The notes beneath the pieces were generated by a model, which was not told the origin of the DNA, did not search any database, and worked only from the letters and a program-made list of their open reading frames with translations. This document shows positions 46,932 to 63,176 of a stretch of DNA of 64,000 nt, one piece after another; position 1 is the stretch's first letter; the number at the start of each line of letters is the position of its first letter. This DNA comes from Ciborinia camelliae. Lineage: Eukaryota > Ascomycota > Leotiomycetes > Helotiales > Sclerotiniaceae. The stretch is taken from positions 3,019,462 to 3,083,461 of the forward strand of contig JANPYM010000003.1 of assembly GCA_025890175.1 (NCBI GenBank), in the 5' to 3' direction. A program made the translations under genes and the position numbers.

Positions 46932-49900
46932 TCACGTCCTCGGTTTACTCTTCGGCGTTAATCCCACCTCGCTCGGCCTAGGCGAGTTTCCCGTTCCATT
47001 CACCTCGCTCGGCCTAGTAGAGTTCCCCGTTCCATTCACCTCGCGCAACTCTAAAATCCCATCCATGAACTGCGGTCCCAAACCGGTGGGTGTCCGATCA
47101 GCATCATCCGAATCCGATTTCACAACCGATGAACGACGAGGCTCATTCTTCGTGGTTCCATAAGGTTGAAGGGCCGTGGGTGTAATCTGTCCAGACTCAC
47201 TGAGTATTGGTGACGTCATATTTGAAGACAAAGATATAGACCTGCGTTCGTTGGAATCTATAAACGCATCTTTATCAGATGGGGGTGAAGGGGCGTTTGC
47301 ACCATTCGCATCTTTTGCTTCTTTCGCCCCCCGGAGGACATCTCGCGCGACTTTCTTGGCCTCTGCATTAAGATTTGGGAGGGAGAGAGGGGTCTGTGAC
47401 ATGTTAGCTATTTCCTTTCCCATATCTTTCATTTAATTTACCTGCTGAAGATATTGGTCTAATTTCTTCTTCAGGATACCCGATCGAACTGGTTTGGCCA
47501 GATAATCATTCATACCAGAATCCAGACATTTCTCTCGATCCCCTTGAATGGCCGATGCCGTCATTGCAATGACAAGAATACCTCTTACTGCATCTATTGG
47601 ATCTTTACGCAAAAGTTTGGTGGCTTCATATCCATCAAGAACAGGCATCTGTACATCCATAAGTACGATATGGTATGGGGTACCTTCGCGAGCCTTTCGT
47701 CTCACACCCTCCACAGCCTCCAGGCCATTGTCGTAAGCATCAATAATTTTGAATCCCAATTTTTGCATGAATTGAATCGCAATTTTTTGATTGATAGGAT
47801 TATCCTCGGCAATACAAATTCGTAAATTTTCTCGACGTATATGCGAGAAATCATTGAACTCAGTAGCACCTGATTCCTTTGATTGTGATTGAATGGGCTT
47901 ATGAATAGTTTCACGGGAAGGTTCGTTTTGGCTATCCCCAGCGGAAACGTCTGAATTGGCCTTGTTGAAAGTTACGCAGAACCAGACAGTTGTGCCTTGA
48001 TTTTCAACACTCTCAAGCTCTATTTGCCCACCCATCATTGATTCTATGAGAGACTTACAGATACTGAGACCGAGACCAGATCCACCGTAACGCCGAGCTG
48101 TAGAATTATCCGCTTGGGAGAAGGGTTTGAATAGTTTCAGGAGATGTTGCTCTGGTATGCCAATCCCAGTATCTTTGACCCAAAAAGTCAACTTGACGGC
48201 ATCTTTGGTTTCCCAATCAGTTTTAGCCCCAACGGTAATAGATCCATTCTCGGTGAATTTTAAACTATTTCCAATGAGATTACCAAGGACTTGATGAAGT
48301 CTGACGGGATCGCCATAAATCAGAGACTGTGGAAGATTGATATCTTGCATGATTTCCACATTTCGAGAGCTCTTTTTGTCTCTGTTACTGTATGAAACGG
48401 ACCGTACAACTTCTCGTATCATTTCGTCAGCATTGAATGCCACCATAAAGAGCTTCATCTTATCTGCCTCCATCTTGGAGAAGTCCAGGATATCGTTGAT
48501 GACTGTAAGCAATAGATCCGCAGAGACACGAATAGAGTCAGCCATCTCTGCTTGCTCCTTTCGAAGATCACTATCTCGGAGAAGTTCAGAATTACCAATG
48601 AGACCATTCAAAGGGGTTCTAAGTTCGTGCGAAACGTTCGCGAGGAATATAGATTTAGCTTTGGCAGCTTCTTCTGCTAATTTGACATTGCGAAGTGCCT
48701 CCGCCTTTGCCAAATTGGCGTTCTCCTCGGCCTCTAATGCTTTAGCGAGAGCTCTCCTCTGCACATCAACCATGGAATTATTGAAAGCCGAAACCTTCTC
48801 CACTTCTTTAAGAGTCAAGGCATTTGAATAACTAATGCCAATTTGGTTGACGAGTAATTGGAGGACGGTAAGATTTCGATCGGTAAAGGCATTTGGCTGG
48901 CCCTCCAAGTAAAGAACACCAAGCAACGGTTTGATACCATGGCAGATTGGAATGGCGATAACCGATTTTCCTAGGGGATTTCGAGCAGACCAAACAGGAT
49001 TGACATTACTGAATCTTTCATCGTTGATTAGATCGGGGAGGAAAACAGTCTCACGGAAACGGGTGCAATAAAGAATGACACCTTCGGCAACCAACGCCGT
49101 TTCAGTCAATGGTAACCCAGGTATGTGAGCCATGGCGCCTCTCTCTGGATTACCAGACGCAGCAATACTCCAGCCAATAGGATCATCTTCTTCGACAATG
49201 ATTGCAGCAAGTGATGCTAAGCCTCCACAATTCTGTAAAATGATTTCACACATTGTTTTAAGCAAATAATCAACCTGCAACACGCTAGAGATGACCTGCG
49301 AGCTTTCAAGAATAGATGTCAGGTCCAACATATCTAAAGCTGGAAGCCCAGAGCCTGCATCAGGTCTTGCCGAGGCTCCTTGCCAGGCACCAATTCTATC
49401 ACCTTTAGTCTCACTAATGTTGGTATGAGCCTGTTGTCGCTCGTCGTTCTCATCTCCCTCAAGAGTCTGATATGGTGCAGATGAAGAGTCCCCAGCAAAA
49501 TCTGTTTGCGTGCCGGCTTCCGTATATCGAAAGTTCCGAGTAGGTCCTTGGAGGAGAAGGCTATGTTCCATCTCAATATGCCTGGCGACCCCTCCTGCTC
49601 CGAATTGCCTATATAGCATAATAGTTTCTAACAAAGCTGCTTTTGCTGGTCTTCTAGCACCGGAGCGTAAGAGAAATCCCGCAAGAAGAAAACTGCCTAA
49701 AGCTTCCTCGAAAACAAAATCATGTGTAGAAGCATGGTCCAAAGCTTCTTCGTAACGCCTCAATGCTTCCCCATGATTATTCTCCATTTCAGATACCTGA
49801 GCTGCAAGCAATTTGGACCAAGCCAGATAATTGACATCTGAAACAACCTGCCAATCCTCGATCTTCTTCTGGAAATATAAGACTTTCTTCTTGGTGACGC

Positions 49901-52900
49901 TCAAAAGATCCGATCCACTATCGCCATCGAAACTTTTGGTCCCCGCTCGAACAGAATCCTGCTTTTTAGCCCATAAAGATGCAGCCAAGGAAAGGCCATG
50001 AAAGAACATTAGAAAGCGTGTATTTCGTATCGACCATAAAGAATCGATTTGTTCCAGAAAGGCTTCGCCCAGCGTGATTGCTGCTTGATAGTGGCCATAA
50101 AGAAATAAAGGCACAACCTCGAAGCCTTCATAAATCATGATCGACCGGTCACTATTGGTTAAACTACTCCTCAGCCATGCTTTGTACATCAAAGAGTTAT
50201 GCGATGCATCATTCAGGCATTCCGTCGGAGAATCAGTTATCGTCTTGCCTTGCAGCGCCCTGCAAACTTGTCGAATGGCAATAAGCATCGTCCCTCCTCT
50301 ACTGTCCACCTGCCAATCAGGCACTTCTTCACAGCCGTAAGTGCAAAATGATTCAAGGTCTGCCAGATTCTCCGAAGCAAAGAATTTGAGTGTGCCAACG
50401 AAACCGAAGTTAAGAATCGTTGATATCCTGTCACCAGCCTGGATAGTATACTCTAGGGCACCTTCCAATTGACCGACGGATTTAGAGAGTGGCCAATGGA
50501 CATGCCCAACGAAAAGAGAGTAAATGGTACCGCCCCGGCCTAACGTATAAATATCTCGCCATCTTTCCATCAAAGCTAGTGAGACATTACCCATGTCACT
50601 TGCAAACGCGATCATATTAAATCTCGTAATTGCTATAGTAGCCAAGTGAAGAAATGCCATTCCGGCTTGAGGAAAACTGCCCCGCCTTAGATGAGTCTGA
50701 ACCATGACCAAAGTCATTTGATAGAAGGTCAAATTATCAGACCAAAACGCAGCACTAATAGTCTCAACCAGTACTGCGCCGACAGCAGCAAGATTTGAGT
50801 CTTTCATCATTGGCTTCTCAATCACAAGTTTCGGATCAATCGATTGAATTCTGTACGCAAGACGTTCGAACTCCAAGTCACACTTCTCAAAGCTAGGCTC
50901 TTCGTCAACCTGAATATCCAAGGCTGCCAAACATTGTTTCAGTGCCTCAAAGGCACTTCCTGAATCACCCTCTTGGGAAAATGTCCGGCTTTGAAGTACC
51001 CAAGCTGGAGATTTATCAACCGGAGTCCTGGCGTTTTCAAAGATGATGGCCAATAGTCTTTTTGTTTGCTGATAATTTCCCATGTAGAGATAGCATTCTG
51101 CAGCTCGAGTGTAAAGTTGAAGTGTCTCATCATAGTAGCAGTCGGGTTCGTTGTCATTCCATGGTTTCTCCTGCAATAACCGAAAGCATACGGCATAAAA
51201 TCTAGCAGCGGTCGGTCTAGCTCCACTCTCTGCAGCAGCAGTGGCGCAATCGAAGAGTAACTTTCGGAATGAATGTCTGTGAACTATCTGTTCAAGAATA
51301 ACACCAACACATTCACAGATATGTGATGCCGTCACATCTCGAGATCGCTCATCGGCACTATAATATTTCATGAGGGTCTGTGCAATGATGAAATGCATCT
51401 TGGGGCCATTGCACTCCCTCAATGATGACGCGGCTTGAATGTAGCGATCATGTGCAAAACGAAAGCGATCATCATCCTGCGTTGCAACAATGACATAAGC
51501 TTGGATGGCGGCTTGAAGCCCTGCAATAGCGTCTTGTTGAGTATGTGATAAAGAATAATACTTATCGGCACAACATCCTATCGTATTATCCTTAGAATCA
51601 AACTCGCCACTCATCAGTCTTTGAACTAATTCAAATGAAAATGAGGTTCCAATCAGGGAAGCCCAGGCAAGTATGGACCTAGAGGCTGGCGGTAATTCGT
51701 TTAGACGGCTCGTGACAAACTCGGTGTTCAGTACATCATTGTAACTTTTAGTTTCAAAGTTCTTGAATATCCTGTCGAGATCGTATTTCCAAACATTATC
51801 CTTGTAATCATACCAAATACAATGTTTCCTGTGGCAACTATCTAACATCTCGCGAATATAAAAGGGATTGCCAGCCGTCTTTGATTTTATGACTGCGGAC
51901 AAGGGAACAATATCGGCCTTGGGTCGACAAAGAGTAGCAGAAATATACTCCAGAATGTCATCTTCAGTTAATGGCTTAAGTACAATTCGAGTGATTCCAA
52001 CACCACTTTGCTTGGCGTGTCCTAAATAAAGTTAGCGAGCTCCGTATTCTAAAAGTGCGGGCGTGCAAACTGGTACCCTCAACGCCTGCAGGCTCTAGAA
52101 TTGCCTTGATTCTTTCGGTTAGAGTTCCTTCAAGGCGATAAGTTACAATAATGACCATTTTCATTCGTGCCGAGATGATTTGAGTGATTAAATCCAAGGA
52201 TTCGTCATCCGCAAACTGTAGATCATCTAGGCAAAAGCATATAAACTTGTGTTGCGCGAAAACTCGAAGGACATCAAGGAATGTGTTCATCAATCGCGAG
52301 GATTTAGTTGAGGAGCCTGCCCGAAGGAAATCTTGAGAACTTTGGGATCCAAGTGTAAGATTGTAGAGGCTACCTTGGCTGGAAGGTGAAGAGTCACGGC
52401 GTTTGAATTCTGCTCGGACGCTTTTGTTATACCCTTGAGATAATTGCCCTGAGGAGGAATTGGGTGTCGACATGGGGCCGATCAAAAATTCAGGTAGTCC
52501 CAACACTTTATGGAGTAGTGGCCACGCAGGTCTAACGTACTGTTTCAGGATCGAATGAAACGGGGTATCTGTATTGCTCTCAGAGAAGACCTGCTTGAAT
52601 AGACTTGACAATAATTTGAGGACTGGTCCAAATGGTATTTTATTCGCAGAATCGAATTTCGAGCTTGCAAAATATCCTCGTCGCCTTGCTTCGACATGGA
52701 CCGACTGCACAAGACAACTCTTTCCAAGTCCAGGAGCTCCAGCTATACTTACAACCTCGCATCTACCTTTTCGTCGGAATTTATTAGCATTTCGGGTACT
52801 GGTCAGGCTTCCGACTCCATCGGAATGGCTAGCCTGATTTTGAATAATCATACTATCTGCAGGACTTCTTGAATCTGAAGATAACAATGAGTTGTTTTTC

Positions 52901-54647
52901 TCCCAAGGCTTCAGATGTGTATTTGAACGATTAGAGTCGTGGCCTTCTGTCGAATTATCCTGAGTGGAATTTGCGGCGGATCGGAATTGACTCGAGTTAC
53001 TTCGATGAGTTCTGTAATCGGCGAGAGATAACATATTGTTATTACTAAATGAATTTTTCCTTCCATCGGTAGAACTTGCGTTGTCTTCGCTGGAGAAATC
53101 TCCCGGAGCCATAGCTACATCCAAAGTTTCAAGACGTCCATCAGATATGCTAGAGTCAGAGGATAAGCTGCTTGCACTCTGTCTTTGCGACGAACTATGA
53201 CGTCGAGAAACCTTGTCGATAATCTTGACTACTTCATCATGCTCCTTCGATCTTCCAATCATCATGGCAGGAAGTATGAAAAATGAAGAAACATCTCTTG
53301 TGGCAATACGCCAATTTCTCAAAGCAGTTGAGTCTCCAGCCCCCAGAAGCCTTCGTACTTCTACAAGATCGTATCTTAAACCGCTGACACTGTGATATCG
53401 TTCACTAATATTCTTGGCTGTCATTTTCTGGATGATTTTGCTAATGACGTCGGGAATATCCATTCTAATGCTTGAGACCGATGGGAGACGTCGCCCTAGA
53501 ACACCCTGTATGATATCCATCGGAGTTTCCCCTTCGAATGCAGCCTGTTGGGTGAGCATAGTCCAAAACAATATTCCGAGAGAATAAATATCGGTGCGAC
53601 TATCAGGTTCAGCAGGCATGCGACCAGTCTGTTCTGGTGACATATATGTAAGTTTAGTCTTCGCGCCCAGCTCTTTCGTTAATGTAGACCACCCTGTACT
53701 TGTGAGGCCATGTTCAAAAGTTCGTAGGCCTGAACCAAAATTTATCAACTTGACTCGCCCTGTCTCCGCGTTCATATGAAAAGCATCCCCCCTAATCTCT
53801 CCATGTACGAGCCTCTGACCATGATGGAGAATCTCCAAGCACTCGGTGGCTCCCACCGCAAAGTCCAGAAAAGTCTGCAATGGTACCACGTCATCCGGTG
53901 CGAATGAATCATCCCGAAATGCCTCATGCTTATCTCCAACCTTCTTTCCCTTGTACCAAGCGGGACCATAGTCCACCATTTTTTGCAGGCAGTTGTACCC
54001 CGGATGTTCGAAAATACAAGCGACAATGGGACCATTATCCCCTTGCTGACTTGGTAACCTCACCAGATCCACTGGCTTTATGATGTGATTCCCATCTGGA
54101 TCCATTGACCTTATCACATTTTGGCATATATGAAAGGCCCTTTCTTCTCTTAGGGCGTGGGACGAGACACGCGCGATGACTCGTACCCCACTGAAACCGG
54201 GATGTGAACTCTGGAAGCTCCCTTGGTCGGAAGCATCATCGTGAAAAATGCCGGAATCGCTTCCTCCGTGGTCACTATCCGTGTTTCTCGTCCTACTTGT
54301 ACCTCTAGTTCCAGGTCGGGAGGAGGTTTGTTCGGAGCGCGATGTTGTACTACTGTATCGATGTGGGATAGAAGTATGCTTTGTTCCGTTGACGTGCCTG
54401 TTTAAAGATTTCTCGTCAGTTTATTTGCCTCGAATATATACCAACGACCTGAATCTGGCCATATGCCCACAGCCATAAAATTTTATCTGGAGAAGAAAAC
54501 TTACCAGTTATCATAGCTGGAATGAACCGGCTCTAATGTTTCATCCCATGTATAACCAGCGATTTGCGAAAGTCTCTCAAATATTCTTGGGGGCGGATCC
54601 AAAATGCCATCAAAATTGAATTCCCCCATGGGAACATTTCCCTCCAT
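46932..54647 (-). CDS. Hybrid histidine kinase with protein-kinase-like and AAA domains
   Basis: A 2,501-residue two-component sensor of the fungal class related to Candida Chk1 and fission-yeast Mak2/Mak3, which feed the phosphorelay to response regulators for oxidative stress. Exons 54505-54647, 52077-54397, 47442-52021 and 46932-47393 join in phase; introns are 107, 55 and 48 bp. Domains in order: Ser/Thr-kinase-like at about 100-390, AAA ATPase with Walker A GAPGLGKS near residue 600, a long TPR-like helical region, GAF at about 1725-1885, HisKA with the phospho-accepting His in NVSHELRTP near 1952, HATPase with DTGIGIP and GGSGLGL, receiver at about 2215-2345 with the acceptor Asp in LMDVQMP near 2275. 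The kinase-like part has HGEIRGD in place of HRD and NFG in place of DFG, so it is probably catalytically dead. The C-terminal 150 residues are a variable tail. Confidence 0.93.
46968..47045 (-). repeat. Tandem repeat in the kinase C-terminal tail
   Basis: Two units encoding EVNGTGNS(T/P)RPS lie side by side close to the end of the histidine-kinase gene, differing at a few bases. Confidence 0.8.
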
Positions 54648-56089
54648 ATTTCTTTCGCCGGCCAAGACAAGAGGAACCTTCACAACCCTTCACCTCACCC
54701 ACTTTCGATCATCGCCCAAATTTGTAGTGTAAAAAAAAGTCTTCGTCAAATTCGGATACCGATATGGATAAGATAAGAATGAATATCGCATATGTTTCAC
54801 AGGGGTGATTTGATGTGAGATATCGATCTTTGGGGAACACTACGGTTTAGAATCTTCAATTTTGAGAGGAGATCGATATTTGGTGGATTTGGTGGTTTTG
54901 CCTCGACAAAGATGGGACATGGGGTGAATGTTGATGCGCCTGATTGAAAGTAGTTTAACGCTTAAATATACGTCATACTAAGAAGTGTCAACGAATAGGT
55001 GGAACCTGGGAATACAGGGATGATTTTTATTACTAATCGAAAAAATCAGATGAAATCTACCTACTAGGTAGGTAAGGTAGGGATTGATTGATGAGACATC
55101 ACATCAATACATACCTCAACGGCTTACCTAATACATATAGTACCTACAATAACCTACTAGTTGTATACTTACCTGACAGAATAAATAAAAACGTTTTATT
55201 TCTGGACCCTTAAAAAAAGTCAAGTATGACCTTTACCTACCTATACCTTTACCTATCTACTCTATTATGTTGTGTAATGTAATACTGTAATACTGTAATA
55301 CTGCACTACCTACCTACCTACCTACTCATCCATATTACACCAAAAAACCGTTTAAACTACTGGACCTACTGGACCTACTGGATCTACTAGATACCTCCTA
55401 TCTAGAATACCTACTATCTACCTATTTACCTACCCTACCTACCCTCAAACCATCAATCACCCACCCCGCCCCATCCATCCATCCATCCACCTACCCAAAA
55501 TAAATTTCATCCCTTTACCTAATTAGTATCCCTTTATTCCTTTATCCCCCCTACTCCATACTCTATAGGTACCTACCTCACCGACCTTACCAACCCAAAG
55601 TAAAAGCGAAGCAAAGTAATTCAAATTCAACGTCATCTACCAAATGGTGACCTCAAATCGATCATCTCCTTTTCAAGGGTTCACCACCCCACACATGCTT
55701 AAAGACATGCATGCAGGCTGTAGCAGCAGCAGCAATACATAAGGTAGGTACCTACCTACTGTACCTACCGTATATGCTTTAATTTAAATCGGAGCTTATA
55801 ATATGTAAATTCTCTTTTATTTAGAATCTATCTCTAAAGAGTAGCAAATTAACAAAGTCTTCAAATTAACTTCGCTATCTAGTTTTTCATAACAGAACTG
55901 ATATACGATGTCAAATCGCATATGTGTCTATCTAAGTCGCAATAAGCAAACACCAGCAGATCAGATTTTAGACAAATCTGGATGCATCAAAAAAACCCCT
56001 CTCAAACTTCGCTCAAAGCGAGAGGCACACAGTAGTTGTGCTATAATCTTCTGTCCCTCTGTCCCTCTTCCGAATTTCTAAATTGAAAT
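54648..56089. other. Intergenic region upstream of the histidine kinase
   Basis: Promoter-side DNA of the kinase gene followed by TACC-rich low complexity (about 55050-55080, 55305-55325, 55420-55500 and 55745-55775) and ATACTGTA repeats near 55280-55300. No gene seen. Confidence 0.6.
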
Positions 56090-58133
<2,044 letters not shown>

Positions 58134-61100
58134 CTTGAAGTCTATAGTATTTTCTCGGAAGGTTGCAATTGAATATGAATATTGAAGATATTCTTGGCTT
58201 GGGGTGAGAGAGGGATGAGAGAGATGAGGGATGAAAAGTCTTAACAATTGATGTACCTATGTATTAAATTGTAAAGGAGAAGGTGGCTAGATGTATGTAT
58301 CTTCCCTTAAGCTCGTTCTTCCAGCAGTTATGATTGACAGCACTGGAAAAGAAATGGGACACCGACTTTGGGGAATCTCGGTGGGTTGCTTTAATAAAAT
58401 GAGGGTAAAATAGCCCACGTAACTTTGGCCAGGATTAATAAAGTAGAGGGGAATCAGGGGATTGCCTATTAGGTATTAATTCAACTGTCTAGCACAAATT
58501 GATTTCTAGGCTAGTGTGAATGTGGAATGAATGTTCACTAAGGTTGTTCCCGTGGAGTAGTCTATGTCTATGGATGGCCCATGTGTAGACGACCATTTGG
58601 ATCTGGATTTCCAGATGGTAGATAGACGGTAGACGCTACAGCCAAATTTGGATAAGAATTGAAATTATTAGTGTGAGGCATGGGTCAATAAAAGCTTATC
58701 TATTGGTCGAGTCTTGGGATAAAACCCTTGAAACTTGGAAAGAGTGATTCTCGATCCTTGGGGATAGGATATTAAAAGAATCAACATTGAACCAATATGA
58801 AATTTCATCTACACTACGGTACGGTGCGGTGCGGTACGATACGGTCTACCACATCGGAAGAGGACATATCAAACAACGGGGGAGAAAAAAAGGAGAGGAC
58901 CGTCGGGTACCGGTAGCTTCGGGGAACTTTAACTGTAAGCTTAACCTTATAGGAAAATGACAACTGGATCATCCCAGAATTGGCTGTTTAAATTCAAAAT
59001 AGTAGGTAAGAATTGGAAACAAATATCATTCGAGACTTTTTTTCTTCATTTTAATCTACCTATCTTTAGGTTCAAATGACATATTCACATAACATATTCA
59101 ATTAGCATCATCCATCTTATGATCTTAGAGAGGTTGTCGAGTCCATGATATGATAAACAATCTCCTTCAACTCCAACCTCTGAAGGTCTTGTCTTGGTCA
59201 AAGTACCACAACATTGTGAGTATCTTCTACTGTACTCAAATCTCTCCCCTTTCCTTGATCAACAAAAAAGGGTCCTCAAGCTTTTCTTCCCGTGTACACC
59301 TTCACCGTTCATTTCCTGCACTGCAAGAACCCTTCGGGAGTCGGGTACCTAAGCATGCATGGTGGTACCGGCGTTGAAGTAAAAATCCTTGGTTGTTTTT
59401 ACACTTCTACGATCTGCAATAATCTTCCGGAAGAGCATAAGAGTCAAATTAATATCAACATGGACAATATAATATGACGATCTCGAAACATTAATAGTGT
59501 ATTCCTCGGGATGGATGAACTTGGAAGTCGGATTCAAATGAAAAATCGGTTGCAAGTATAGCAAACTTAAGTATCACGGTATCGGCCTGCTTTTTACTTG
59601 AGGTTCCGGATCTCGTTCATCTCTGAGACAAAGTTGAACTTTCTCCACAATGTAGGTAGGTACGTATGCCGGTCTCCAGACCGACCATTCTTTAGCATCT
59701 ACCCGTAAGAACCACATTTCTTCGGCCATACAGTCAGTGTACACCACCAGGATTGCAAGTGAGGATTGACGGTTGACAAAGAAAGATATGAAACGGATCA
59801 ACATACTCTATTGCAGTAATCTCTCAATTATTACCTCAATCAAAATCATCACACAAGTAATACTGCAGTACATATCCAATTCACCACTTGGAGCTTGGAG
59901 CTTGGAGCTTTGACGGGAGCCTTTCGTTAGGGACCTTACCCCTCGGAACTCTCTGACTCTGGAGTCTGGAGAGCAATATGGATGGGAGTCGGGACCAGTT
60001 ATTTAGACTTAGATTTAGATTTAGATTTGAGGTTCATCATGGAATGGGCAAGGGTGAGGGGCAAGGGGCAAGGGACCAATGAATCATGATGCAATCGATT
60101 GACAGATCTTTCGCTGTAACTTGTTGATATGTAGACCAAAATGAGCAAGGGGAAGGGAGCAAACGCGCAATCACCTACTTTGAGATCCCCTTTTTTCCCG
60201 CACGTAATGAATGATACATAGTAGGTACTTAGGTACTTAGACAGGGTTATGAAAACTGGGGAGTGTAACAGTGATAGTGTAACACAAACAACCTATCTAC
60301 TCTCAAATGATATTGGACCATTCTTTCATGATGTGCCAAATGAGGTACACCTACCTAGTGGAGGTGTAAACAACTTGATATTGATTCAACGCCTTGGAAC
60401 ATTTACAGTAAGACTTGAGCTACCTAGTAGGTAGGTAGGTAACGGAAAGAAGGAAGATTTGCTTTGCATCACATAATGATTCACATTGCCGCACAGCATT
60501 CTCGGAAGATCATCCAAAACTAGGTACCTAAATACCGGTACTGTTGGAGGTTGAATCTTTGAATCTTTGAGTCTTTGGTAAAACTATTGGTAGTAGTAGT
60601 AGGAAATCGACAATCTTTGACCATACAGAGTATAAATTTTACTCAATCTCAGCCTTGTCACTTGTAAAAGGTACCGATCAGTAAAGGTAGGTACCCGTTT
60701 GTTAATATAGTAAGGATTTAGCGCCACCTCCTGAATTGATAAATATATAAAATTCCCCTTTTTCAGATCGTCGGTACTATATACCTACCTAACATCTAGG
60801 TACTCTTTGACTCCCGACTATCTACCAGACAGACATATGAAATGTATATTGAATCTCTCTAGATTGCTGAATCTTGGGATGGATATCGATGACGACAAGA
60901 ACTTAATCTTAAATAAGAAATACCTAGGTAGATGAAAGAAGCTTTTCATTCATCTCCCCCCTTCCCGAAAGTTGAAACCTTCAACCTGGCATCGCTTTTA
61001 TATTAAGCTTTGAATGTTATACATACATTATATTATCACTTAAAATAGAATATGGCAATGTGAATTTCATATAGATGAATAAATAACCCTAGCCTTTATC

Positions 61101-61734
61101 GTGACATACATTACGTATCTATAGAGAGTTACGTACCTATGTTTGTATGGGATATAAATTTATCTGGACCTAATTTGATACTCAGAATTAATACCTACAA
61201 GGTCCCTAGGTGTTCTATGCGAATCCCTACCTACCTAATAGGTATCCATATTCCATATTGAACCTTATTTTTCTAGGGATCCATTTCACGGGGGTAAAAT
61301 AAGTTAGTGAACTTATGAACTTACCTAAACTCAAGATTCAATAATTATCCAAAAAAGAGATCGATCATTCTCTCTCCATTTAAGTTAATCTTCTGTCATT
61401 ATTTTCATCTCCTTCTCCTAACAATCAATCAATCTACTGTCCTTAGATACTTCTTCATTTACAGCTTTTTTTTATGGTTTTATGATAAATACACCACATT
61501 TCAATCTTTTCAATCTCTTCCTATAATACAATAGGTCCACAGATTGCATAAATCTCGACAATCCTTCTCCATTGGGATTCTGACCTTTCCGATCGTTATC
61601 TAGTGCTTGGCACATAAGAAACGCGTACAGTGCAGACAGGTACATCTTTAGATTATTTAGATTGTGATCTCTAATCTGTACCAAAAATCATCGACGACTT
61701 TCCCATCTTCAACAAACACAACTCGAAATCAATC
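58134..61734. other. Long divergent intergenic region
   Basis: This 3.6-kb stretch separates the mutase and transporter start codons and should hold both promoters. TACGGTACGGTGCGG repeats lie near 58815-58845, TTTAGA repeats near 60007-60030 and GGTA repeats near 60426-60442. Open frames up to 76 codons (for example 59150-59377, 60249-60434) show no motif. No conserved gene seen. Confidence 0.55.
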
Positions 61735-63176
61735 ATGGCTGAAGAAAAGATTCGAATTTCTGGAGAGGTCTCCAGATCGGCAGATTCTCCTATCCTTCCT
61801 ACCGTTAACCCTGCCGCCGAGAAATCAGAGCCTCCAAGGGCTGTTGTACACCCAGCATTTTATGTTATGTCAGTCAGCATTTAATGACCAGTTAAAGCGA
61901 TACCTTACTGACTTCTCTTCAAAGGACATGGATTTTCTTCAGTTCCAGTGTTATTCTATTCAACAAATGGATTTTGTCAACCGTCGGATTTCGTATGTTC
62001 CCCTCTATCATCTCCCCTGGGACTCTCATCTTTCCACCTGGCGACGATCAATTAACAGCTTTGCAGACTACCCAATCTTCCTCACATCATGGCATCTTGG
62101 ATTTGCGACTTTGATGACCCAGATTCTTGCACGAACGACTAATCTTCTCGATGGACGAAAGACGGTTAAGATGACGGGACGTGTATACTTGAGAGCTATC
62201 GTGCCAATTGGAATCTTCTTCAGTTTGAGTTTGATCTGCGGAAACTTGACATATCTATATCTCAGTGTTTCTTTCATTCAAATGCTTAAGGTATGTTGAA
62301 AGCTGGAGATCTTGCTGCAGATCTTGCTGCAGAATGCTAACCCCTGATTGTAGGCTACCACTCCTGTCGCAGTTTTGCTCACCAGTTGGGCCCTTGGAGT
62401 TGCCGAGCCTAACTTGAAGACCCTCTTCAATGTCTCCTTCATTGTCATCGGTGTTGTTATTGCATCCATTGGAGAAATTGACTTTGTTGTCATCGGTGTT
62501 CTATTCCAAATTGGTGGTATCATTTTCGAGGCTATTCGAATTGTGATGGTTCAAAGACTTCTCAGCTCTGCCGAGTTCAAGATGGACCCATTGGTATCTC
62601 TCTACTATTTTGCTCCAGTTTGTGCTATCATGAACTTTTTGGTCGCACTTGTATGGGAAATTCCAATCATGACCATGGACGATTTCTACAATGTTGGCTT
62701 CTGGACTCTCTTGGCCAATGCCATGTGCGCATTCATGTTGAATGTTTCGGTTGTATTCTTGGTAAGCTAAATTCGTTCTGGAGTTTCAAAGCCATAGCTA
62801 ACAATATTTTCAGATCGGCAAAACCTCCGTTCTCATCTTCACCCTCTGCGGTGTTTTGAAGGATATTCTCCTCGTCTGCCTTTCCATCATTATCTGGGGA
62901 ACTTTCATCACCCCCCTCCAATGCTTCGGATACGCCATTGCTCTTGGTGGAATGGTTTGGTTCAAGCTTGGCGCCGAAAAGATTAAGGGTTATCTTGCTG
63001 AAGGTGGACGCCAATGGGCAGATCTCGGTTCCCGTCGACCAATTCTTCGCAAGATCATCGTCCTTGGTAGTATTACATCAACAATTTTTTTCCTCCTCGG
63101 TGGTTTCGCACCCTCATACGACATTCATGCAAGCGAATATATCAACGCGGCAAAGAATGCCGTTGGAAGCACATAA
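61735..63176 (+). CDS. TPT/DUF250 nucleotide-sugar-type transporter
   Basis: A 398-residue member of the triose-phosphate/nucleotide-sugar translocator family, expected in the Golgi or ER membrane. Five exons (61735-61868, 61925-61992, 62067-62290, 62354-62761, 62814-63176) join in phase; introns are 52-74 bp. After a hydrophilic 40-residue N-terminus about ten hydrophobic segments follow. Family features include VILFNKWIL in segment 1, YPIFLTSWHLGFAT, LTYLYLSVSFIQMLKATTPV, with the typical Lys-Ala-Thr-Thr-Pro motif re-formed over an intron, and ALGGMVWFKLG near the end. In Aspergillus fumigatus the UDP-galactofuranose transporter gene glfB sits beside the mutase gene; the same pairing here makes this a candidate counterpart. 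Substrate is inferred from context, not from residues. Confidence 0.9.
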
